Positions 1-5,687 of a stretch of DNA of 5,687 bases are shown here, one piece after another. This stretch comes from Terriglobia bacterium (GTDB taxonomy: Bacteria; Acidobacteriota; Terriglobia; UBA7540), in the NCBI GenBank assembly GCA_030040295.1, contig JASHTZ010000207.1, positions 1-5,687 on the forward strand. The letters run 5' to 3'. Positions within the stretch are counted from its first letter, which is position 1. Each line of letters starts with the position of its first letter. The position numbers were made by a program, and so were the translations under genes. The notes under the pieces were generated by a model, which saw nothing but the letters and a program-made list of their open reading frames with translations, was not told where the DNA came from and did no database searches.

Positions 1-1272
1 GGCGTCCGCGACGAAGCGGAAATTCGCGGCCATCGCCGCACTTACATCGGCGCCCTGCCCGGCCAGATTATCCAGATGATGAAAAAGGCCGGCACGGTGA
101 ACCCAGTCTTCCTGCTCGATGAAGTGGACAAGATGAGCATGGACTTCCGGGGCGATCCCTCCGCCGCGCTGCTCGAGGTTCTCGACCCGGAACAGAACAG
201 CACGTTCATGGATCATTACTTGGACGTGGAATTCGACCTTTCCAAGGTGTTCTTCATCACCACGGCCAATGTTGTGCACACCATCCCGCAGCCGCTCCAG
301 GACCGCATGGAGATTTTGCGTCTGGAGGGTTACACCGAGCCGGAAAAGCTGGAAATTGCCAAGCGCTTTCTGGTGAAAAAGCAGCGCGAGGCCGCCGGTT
401 TGAAGGCGGAAAATCTCACCTTGACTGACGACGGGGTCGTCCACATCATCCGCCATTACACTCGCGAAGCGGGTGTGCGCAACCTGGAGCGCGAAATCGC
501 CAACGTCAGCCGCAAAGTGGCGCGCAAGGTGGTGAAGGAAGGCCGCGAGTTTAAAGTTACGGTTGGACCAGACGATTTGAAAGAATATCTGGGCGTCATA
601 AAGTTTCGCGACACCAAGACCGAAGAGAAGAATGAGGTGGGTTTGGCCACCGGCCTGGCGTGGACGGAAGTGGGCGGACAGATTCTGAACATCGAAGCCA
701 CGCTCATGCAAGGCAAGGGCAAATTGATGCTGACCGGCAAGTTGGGCGACGTGATGCAGGAATCGGCACAAGCCGCCATGAGTTACGTTCGCTCGCGGGC
801 TGCCCTGCTGGGGCTGGATCCGGATTTCTACCGCCGCCTCGACGTTCACCTTCACATTCCCGAAGGCGCCATTCCCAAGGACGGGCCTTCGGCGGGGATT
901 ACCCTGGCCACGGCTTTGGTGAGCGCGCTCACCAAAATCGCCGTGCGCCGCGACGTGGCCATGACCGGTGAAATTACCCTGCGCGGAAAGGTGCTGCCCA
1001 TCGGCGGAGTGAAGGAAAAGCTCTTGGCGGCGCACCGCGCCGGCAATCGCACGGTCATCCTGCCGCGCGACAATGAAAAGGATTTGGCGGACATTCCTGT
1101 AAACATCCAGCAGGAGCTCACCATTCGTTTCGTAGATACCATGGACGATGTATTTGAAATCGCCCTGGATGGGAAGCTCGAATCTCGGCCCATCCTTGTT
1201 CCGGGTGAAGTTACGCCGCCCGCCATGGAGACCCCTTCACCAGATTTGGGCCGGGAACCCATGACGAACTGA
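1..1272 (+). CDS. lon: ATP-dependent Lon protease, C-terminal part (5' truncated by window)
   Basis: Lon is a cytoplasmic homohexameric AAA+ serine protease that unfolds and degrades misfolded and regulatory proteins. The frame is open from base 1, giving 423 codons; the N-terminal substrate-binding domain and Walker A lie outside the window. Seen in order (codons counted from base 1): GHRRTYIG pore-loop region at about 10-17, Walker B FLLDE at 37-41, sensor-1 region TTAN, candidate arginine finger in DRME (Arg codon 102), and sensor-2 GVRNLERE (Arg codon 160). The protease domain has PKDGPSAG with catalytic Ser at codon 297 (bases 889-891) and GGVKEK with catalytic Lys at codon 340 (1018-1020). 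The Ser-Lys spacing of 43 residues equals that of E. coli S679-K722. The C-terminal tail after the protease core is somewhat longer than in E. coli Lon and Pro-rich. The ATGs at 76 and 79 are internal methionines, not the start. The identification is essentially certain. Confidence 0.98.
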   Translation, partial: GVRDEAEIRGHRRTYIGALPGQIIQMMKKAGTVNPVFLLDEVDKMSMDFRGDPSAALLEVLDPEQNSTFMDHYLDVEFDLSKVFFITTANVVHTIPQPLQDRMEILRLEGYTEPEKLEIAKRFLVKKQREAAGLKAENLTLTDDGVVHIIRHYTREAGVRNLEREIANVSRKVARKVVKEGREFKVTVGPDDLKEYLGVIKFRDTKTEEKNEVGLATGLAWTEVGGQILNIEATLMQGKGKLMLTGKLGDVMQESAQAAMSYVRSRAALLGLDPDFYRRLDVHLHIPEGAIPKDGPSAGITLATALVSALTKIAVRRDVAMTGEITLRGKVLPIGGVKEKLLAAHRAGNRTVILPRDNEKDLADIPVNIQQELTIRFVDTMDDVFEIALDGKLESRPILVPGEVTPPAMETPSPDLGREPMTN

Positions 1273-1389
1273 ATAAAATCAAGAATGGGCCTTTTTGAGG
1301 GAGGATTTGGAAACCAATCGAAGCAGAGTTGCATCACACCGCTGAGGTTTTTGGCTTGACGTGCTTCGTGGAAGGCGGCCCGTTTTTAA

Positions 1390-1450
1390 CCTCTCTCCAT
1401 CCGGCCCGCGATTTTTTGAACTGCTTTCGACGCTTCATGCCGCACTTTGC
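1390..1450 (+). promoter_or_regulatory. C-rich, G-poor leader tract, candidate Rho-loading (rut-like) site
   Basis: Bases 1390-1409 contain 12 C and 3 G with several CT/CC dinucleotides, and the following 40 nt continue pyrimidine-rich. Rho loads on unstructured C-rich RNA, and rho genes of some bacteria, E. coli included, are autoregulated by Rho-dependent termination in the leader. The tract lies about 135-195 nt upstream of the rho start, a sensible place for such a site. Rut sites have no strict consensus, so this is suggestive only. Confidence 0.2.
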
Positions 1451-1495
1451 AAGACTGCCGGGTTATCTTGAGTAATCCATCACTTTCGGAGTTCG

Positions 1496-1534
1496 ATGCT
1501 GCGAGCGGCCTGGCAAGGTGACTCGAACCGTTAA
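1496..1534 (+). other. 12-codon upstream ORF in rho leader, possible leader peptide
   Basis: An ATG at 1496 opens MLRAAWQGDSNR and ends at TAA 1532-1534, 49 nt before the rho start. A CGGAG sequence at 1487-1491 could serve as a Shine-Dalgarno with a short 4-nt spacer. Its stop codon overlaps the left arm of the inverted repeat at 1531-1558, so a terminating ribosome would cover that arm. E. coli rho is also preceded by a leader-peptide ORF (rhoL), but the peptide here has no recognised similarity to it. ORFs this short arise often by chance. Confidence 0.18.
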
Positions 1535-1558
1535 CCGGAACCACCCTGCGACCGGTAA
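1531..1558 (+). repeat. Imperfect inverted repeat upstream of rho
   Basis: TTAACCGG at 1531-1538 can pair with CCGGTAA at 1552-1558 with one bulged A, around a 13-nt loop. The repeat ends 25 nt before the rho ATG. It lacks a T run, so it is not an intrinsic terminator. It could be a leader hairpin or a protein-binding site, or chance. Only the five central ACCGG/CCGGT pairs are contiguous. Confidence 0.3.
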
Positions 1559-1570
1559 TTTCACAGAAAT

Positions 1571-1576
1571 AGAGAG
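1571..1576 (+). promoter_or_regulatory. Weak ribosome binding site of rho
   Basis: AGAGAG, with a 7-nt gap to ATG 1584, is a modest purine-rich Shine-Dalgarno. It supports ATG 1584 over the in-frame GTG at 1518, whose 22 extra residues do not resemble Rho. A weak site would suit a tightly controlled gene, but that is inference. Confidence 0.4.
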
Positions 1577-1583
1577 AAAAGTT

Positions 1584-2932
<1,349 letters not shown>

Positions 2933-2933
<1 letters not shown>

Positions 2934-2962
2934 TGAACCCCAGAAACGGGCAAAGCACGTGA
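2933..2962 (+). other. Nine-codon bridging ORF between rho and the next gene
   Basis: The rho stop TAA (2931-2933) overlaps ATG 2933-2935. This ATG opens MNPRNGQST and ends at TGA 2960-2962, which overlaps the GTG start (2959-2961) of the downstream gene as GTGA. Both junctions have the geometry used for termination-reinitiation. The downstream GTG has only a weak Shine-Dalgarno, so a relay of ribosomes from rho is an economical explanation, though chance is possible. Confidence 0.3.
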
Positions 2963-3840
2963 GCATACTCTTCCGACAGTGTCGACGATGCAGGGATGCT
3001 TGCCTGGCACTTCCGGTGCTCGTGGCGTTTTTCCTTTGTGCTCCCGGAGCAAGGGCTCAGGACCGTGCAGTAAGCTCCGCAGGATTTCCGGATTTCGAGC
3101 ACCTTTTCTCTACTGACCCCCAGGCTTCGCAAGGCGCCTCACAGTCATCTCAATCCGAAACGACCACTGCGACGCAGGGGCAGCAATCCTCCGCAAAGAA
3201 CCCTCAAGAGTCTGCGAAGAAGCCCGAAGAGCAGGCGACTCACGCGCCCAACCCGCAGCCCAAGCGAATTCTCGGCGTCATGCCGAATTTTCGCGCCGTC
3301 AGTGCCGGAGTCATTCCTCCGCCCCCGACTCCACGGCAGGCTTTCGTCATCGCCACGCGGAACAGCTTCGACTACTCGTCCTTCATCTTTGTGGGCATCA
3401 CGTCGCTGCTCTCCGAGGCGGCTGATGATCATGCGCAACTCGGCAAAGGCATGCCCGGATTCGGCCGATATTACTGGCGCGGTTTTGCGGACAAGACGAT
3501 CGGCAATTACATGGTGATCTTCGCGATGCCCACGGTTTTCCACCAGGATGAGCGATACTATGCCAAGGGAACCGGCAGCATCTGGAGCCGCATGCTTTAT
3601 TCCGTATCCCGCGTCGTCATCACCCCTGACTATCACGGACACCCCAGCTTCAACGCCTCGGAATTATTTGGCCGGGGATTGGCGCAGGCGATCTCCCTGA
3701 CGTATTATCCCAGCCAGACGCGTACCTTCGGGGGAATCGCCAGCAAGTACGGATACGCCATCGGTCGTGACGCTCTCACCAACGCCTTCCGCGAGTTCTG
3801 GCCGGACATTGCGGTCCACGTCCTCCACCGCCATCCTTGA
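2959..3840 (+). CDS. Uncharacterised exported protein (family seen in Acidobacteriota)
   Basis: The product is 293 residues of unknown function. A Sec signal peptide is clear: an Arg-rich n-region (1-13), a hydrophobic core at about 15-28, and an ARA cleavage site after residue 33. The mature protein begins with a Ser/Gln/Thr/Ala-rich, probably disordered linker (about 50-98). A compact domain follows, with KRILGVMPNFR at 102-112, a Pro run near 119-122, FDYSSF at 137-142, GRYYWR at 169-174, HQDERYY at 195-201 and YYPSQTRT at 249-256. I recall similar domains in many acidobacterial hypothetical proteins; no function is established to my knowledge. The Tyr- and aromatic-rich C-terminal part with short nonpolar stretches would suit an envelope or outer-membrane location, but no beta-barrel can be shown. 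GTG 2959 is chosen because it supplies the basic n-region; later starts would remove it. It lies 25 nt after rho and is probably cotranscribed with it. Confidence 0.85.
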   Translation: MSILFRQCRRCRDACLALPVLVAFFLCAPGARAQDRAVSSAGFPDFEHLFSTDPQASQGASQSSQSETTTATQGQQSSAKNPQESAKKPEEQATHAPNPQPKRILGVMPNFRAVSAGVIPPPPTPRQAFVIATRNSFDYSSFIFVGITSLLSEAADDHAQLGKGMPGFGRYYWRGFADKTIGNYMVIFAMPTVFHQDERYYAKGTGSIWSRMLYSVSRVVITPDYHGHPSFNASELFGRGLAQAISLTYYPSQTRTFGGIASKYGYAIGRDALTNAFREFWPDIAVHVLHRHP

Positions 3841-3865
3841 AGCCAGTTCCCACTTCTCGGAATAC

Positions 3866-3893
3866 TTGCCACACCAAACCTTACTTTGATACT
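3866..3893 (+). promoter_or_regulatory. Candidate sigma70-type promoter
   Basis: TTGCCA at 3866-3871 matches the -35 consensus at 5 of 6 bases. GATACT at 3888-3893 matches the -10 at 4 of 6, keeping the key second A and final T, with a 16-nt spacer. It would start transcription near 3900, leaving a leader of about 110 nt before ATG 4012. It was found by eye, and this degree of match can occur by chance. Confidence 0.35.
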
Positions 3894-3998
3894 TTCGTAC
3901 CGCCCCTGCATGGCGCAGCTTGGACTTGTTGGGCGCGCTCGTTGTTCGTCTGTCGCGGGGAAATTCATGCAGTCATCAAATTCTTTGTCAGGAAGAAG

Positions 3999-4005
3999 AA
4001 GGAGG
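3999..4005 (+). promoter_or_regulatory. Strong ribosome binding site of the aminotransferase gene
   Basis: AAGGAGG is a near-perfect Shine-Dalgarno with a 6-nt gap to ATG 4012. It fixes the start and so includes the twin-arginine signal in the protein. Confidence 0.85.
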
Positions 4006-4011
4006 TCGTGA

Positions 4012-5379
4012 ATGGGTTCTCAAAAGTGGAGTCGAAGGTCATTTCTTCGTGCGGCCGGAGTCGTGGGGACGGCGGCTTCAGCTTCGAGGGGCCTGAGTCT
4101 TGCGCGCGTGATGGAAGCGGGGCAATCGGTGGCCGGTATGACGCCCGAAGAAGTCGCCCAATACGAGTTTTACTGGCGCCAGATCCAGATGGATTTCGAG
4201 CTTGACCGCACAATCATCAACCTGAATAACGGGTTCACCTGCCCCACCCCGCGCGTGGCGCTGGAATCGGAATTCCGCTACACGCAAATGATCAACATGG
4301 CGCCGATTTTCTACCAATACCCCATCGCCGATCGCATTGAAACCATCCGCGTGCGCATGGCGGAGGAATTCGGTTGCACCCCCGAGGAAATGGCGCTCAC
4401 TCGAGGCGCGAGTGAATCCCTGCAAATCGTGCAGAATGGACTGGACATGAAGGCCGGCGATGAAGTCGTTACGACGGAGCAGGATTATCCGCGCATGCTC
4501 ACCACCTGGGATCAACGCATGCGACGCGACGGCATCAAGGTGCATCGGCTGCAATTCCCCGTGCCCACCACTGGGGACGACCTCTATCAGCGCTTCGAAA
4601 ATGCCATCACCCCGCGCACCAAGGTTTTTCATTTCTGCCACATCACCAACCTGACGGCGCAGATGTTTCCAGTGGCCAGGCTTTCGCGCCTGGCGCGCTC
4701 GAGGGGAATCGTGACCATCGTCGACGGCGCGCACGCCCTGGGGCAATTCCCCTTCAAGCTGCGCGATCTTGAATGCGATGCCTACGGCGTGAGCCTGCAC
4801 AAGTGGCTGCTGGCGCCCATCGGCAACGGCTGCCTGTACGTTCGCAAAGAGATGATCCCGAGATTCTGGCCGCTGCAAGCCGCGCCCGAGCAACAGGATG
4901 ATGACATTCGCAAGTTTGAGGCAATCGGGACGCACCCCTGGGGAATTCGCGCCGCCCTGGGCGAGGCCCTTGCTTATCATCAGGCCATCGGCGGAGCGCG
5001 CAAGGCCGCGCGCCTGCGCTATCTCACCTTGCGTTGGGCCAACGCTCTCAAGAAGTATCCACGCATTAAGATTCTTACGGACCTAAGCGAACCCGCGCAG
5101 GCGTGGGCCCTAGCCGCGGTGGACATCGAGGGAATCGACGTGCGCGACCTCAACAAATTCCTGATGGATAAGTACCGCATCATCACTGTTGCGCTCGTGG
5201 GCGGAGCGCCTCCCAATCAGGTGTTTGATTATCAATGCCTGCGAATATCGCCGAACATTTATACGACGCTCGAGGAGATTGATACCTTCATCGGCGCGAT
5301 GGAAGACGCTATGAAGAACGGCGTGCCGTCCACGCAGGCCTCGCGCGAGAGCACGCGGCAGGATTGGTGGTACGCCTGA
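4012..5379 (+). CDS. Tat-exported class V aminotransferase (isopenicillin-N-epimerase-like, PLP enzyme)
   Basis: The product is 455 residues. The N-terminus has a twin-arginine motif SRRSFLR (7-13) followed by a short, weakly hydrophobic Ala/Gly/Val stretch and a possible ASA cleavage site near 24, so a folded, cofactor-loaded enzyme is probably exported to the periplasm. The rest is a fold-type I PLP enzyme of the class V aminotransferase superfamily: TRGASES at 130-136 (phosphate-binding region), HITN at 210-213, DGAH at 238-241 with Asp238 facing the pyridine nitrogen, SLHKW with the Schiff-base Lys264 (bases 4801-4803), and LRISPNIY with Arg411, the usual substrate-carboxylate binder. The HKWLLAP context resembles isopenicillin N epimerase and related proteins, but the family also holds cysteine desulfurases, kynureninases and lyases, so substrate and reaction cannot be named. 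There is no penicillin-type cluster beside it. It probably has its own promoter. The next gene starts 48 nt downstream with no terminator between, suggesting an operon. Confidence 0.92.
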   Translation: MGSQKWSRRSFLRAAGVVGTAASASRGLSLARVMEAGQSVAGMTPEEVAQYEFYWRQIQMDFELDRTIINLNNGFTCPTPRVALESEFRYTQMINMAPIFYQYPIADRIETIRVRMAEEFGCTPEEMALTRGASESLQIVQNGLDMKAGDEVVTTEQDYPRMLTTWDQRMRRDGIKVHRLQFPVPTTGDDLYQRFENAITPRTKVFHFCHITNLTAQMFPVARLSRLARSRGIVTIVDGAHALGQFPFKLRDLECDAYGVSLHKWLLAPIGNGCLYVRKEMIPRFWPLQAAPEQQDDDIRKFEAIGTHPWGIRAALGEALAYHQAIGGARKAARLRYLTLRWANALKKYPRIKILTDLSEPAQAWALAAVDIEGIDVRDLNKFLMDKYRIITVALVGGAPPNQVFDYQCLRISPNIYTTLEEIDTFIGAMEDAMKNGVPSTQASRESTRQDWWYA

Positions 5380-5413
5380 TGGCGCGAGGAGAAGCGCGGG
5401 CGATCTTCGGTAC

Positions 5414-5419
5414 AAGGAG
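5414..5419 (+). promoter_or_regulatory. Ribosome binding site of the small exported protein gene
   Basis: AAGGAG lies 8 nt before ATG 5428. It confirms that a separate gene starts here although it runs off the window. Confidence 0.75.
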
Positions 5420-5427
5420 CGATCACA

Positions 5428-5687
5428 ATGAAGCTTCGGGGAACTTGCGTTATCGCGGTGGCTGCACTCGCCCTCATGGCGGGAGCGCTACCCGCCTGCG
5501 CACAGGCAACGTTCAAGATTCCGTATCAATTCCAGGCAGCCGACTTGAAGCTTCCCAAGGGCGAATATCGATTCGCGCCGAAGGATGCCGGGCATTTGAC
5601 GCTGCGGCAGGAATCAACGGGCAAGGAATTTCAAGTGGCGTTCATAAAGCGATTGGCCCAGCCGACCCCGCCACACCACGATCCCGA
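5428..5687 (+). CDS. Small exported protein of unknown function (3' truncated by window)
   Basis: The frame is open from ATG 5428 to the window edge (86 codons plus 2 nt). It begins with a signal peptide: basic MKLR, a hydrophobic core at about 7-21, then LPACAQA at 21-27. Signal peptidase I could cut after Ala25 (ACA) or Ala27 (AQA). LPAC could alternatively be read as a poor lipobox with Cys24 lipidated, but Pro at that position is atypical. The mature start, TFKIPYQFQAADLKLPKGEY, followed by a strand-like region and then a His/Pro-rich stretch (PTPPHHDP), resembles small beta-rich secreted proteins with a VPF-F-LPAGEY pattern that I recall from Acidobacteriota. No function is known to me. 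It lies 48 nt after the aminotransferase and is likely cotranscribed with it. Confidence 0.82.
   Translation, partial: MKLRGTCVIAVAALALMAGALPACAQATFKIPYQFQAADLKLPKGEYRFAPKDAGHLTLRQESTGKEFQVAFIKRLAQPTPPHHDP

Larger units (their letters stand above)
1273..1583 (+). other. lon-rho intergenic region / rho leader (311 nt)
   Basis: No protein gene of normal size is supported here. The region lacks a convincing intrinsic terminator for lon: the hairpin at 1304-1319 is not followed by a T run, and the T runs at 1291-1296 and 1383-1387 lack good GC stems. No promoter near consensus was found; TTGACG at 1356-1361 has no matching -10 at 16-18 nt. The downstream half holds the C-rich tract, the 12-codon ORF and the inverted repeat listed separately. 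rho may be read through from lon or from a promoter not recognisable by eye. Confidence 0.6.
3841..4011 (+). other. Intergenic region before the aminotransferase gene
   Basis: This is 171 nt with no supported gene and no clear intrinsic terminator for the preceding gene. It contains the promoter candidate at 3866-3893 and the Shine-Dalgarno at 3999-4005. It probably separates the rho transcription unit from the aminotransferase unit. Confidence 0.5.

Noticed and set aside
1258..1296. Possible lon terminator: CCCAT (1258-1262) pairing with ATGGG (1285-1289) before a T run
   Set aside because: The stem is only five pairs with a 22-nt loop, and two C residues precede the T run; too weak for an intrinsic terminator.
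1304..1319. Small hairpin GATTTGG-AAA-CCAATC
   Set aside because: It has a bulge, low GC and no following T run; probably chance.
852..1337. A 161-codon antisense frame over the lon 3' end
   Set aside because: It overlaps the conserved Lon protease domain and has a Ser/Arg-rich composition typical of a shadow frame.
1356..1390. TTGACG as a -35 box of a rho promoter
   Set aside because: No acceptable -10 lies 16-18 nt downstream; the nearest AT-rich hexamer is about 23 nt away.
1437..1475. Another 12-codon ORF (MPHFARLPGYLE) in the rho leader
   Set aside because: No Shine-Dalgarno precedes it and it does not touch the inverted repeat.
1518..1583. GTG 1518 as an extended rho start
   Set aside because: The added 22 residues do not resemble Rho and no Shine-Dalgarno precedes the GTG; ATG 1584 has a purine-rich site at proper spacing.
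3837..4205. A 122-codon + strand frame overlapping the aminotransferase start
   Set aside because: It runs through the intergenic region and out of frame into the Tat signal and enzyme; no ribosome site and no recognisable product.
4078..4980. A 300-codon open frame antisense to the aminotransferase
   Set aside because: It lies entirely inside a certain gene, has no Shine-Dalgarno or family motif, and has shadow-type composition.

Overview
The window is GC-rich bacterial chromosome with five protein genes, all on the + strand: the 3' part of lon, then rho, an uncharacterised exported protein, a Tat-exported class V (PLP-dependent) aminotransferase, and the 5' part of a small exported protein. 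The best guess for the host is an Acidobacteriota member. This rests on remembered resemblance rather than a search: the 293-codon exported protein and the final small secreted protein look like families common in acidobacterial genomes, and Tat-tagged class V aminotransferases are also frequent there. Lon and Rho are too conserved to place the host.

Region 1 (1-1272) is the C-terminal half of an ATP-dependent Lon protease, from just before the pore-loop region of the AAA+ module to the stop codon, with an intact Ser-Lys dyad. Region 2 (1273-1583) is a 311-nt gap that acts as the rho leader. It holds no convincing intrinsic terminator. It does hold a C-rich, G-poor tract, a 12-codon ORF behind a GGAG-like site, and an imperfect inverted repeat that begins at that ORF's stop. 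This layout could be a rho attenuator, but that is inference.

Region 3 (1584-2933) is a complete rho. Its ATP-binding, RNA-binding and translocation-loop residues align with E. coli Rho at a constant offset, and it carries a charged N-terminal extension of about 27 residues. Region 4 (2959-3840) begins 25 nt after rho and encodes a Sec-exported protein with a Ser/Gln-rich linker and a conserved Tyr-rich C-terminal domain of unknown function. A nine-codon ORF bridges the two genes by TAATG and GTGA overlaps, which suggests translational coupling.

Region 5 (3841-4011) is a 171-nt gap with a plausible sigma70-type promoter and a strong Shine-Dalgarno. Region 6 (4012-5379) is the Tat-exported aminotransferase with its PLP lysine, Asp and C-terminal Arg visible. 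Region 7 (5428-5687, truncated) is a small exported protein 48 nt downstream, probably in the same transcript. The window therefore pairs two housekeeping genes (proteolysis and transcription termination) with a cell-envelope module. No mobile element, CRISPR array, tRNA or rRNA was seen.
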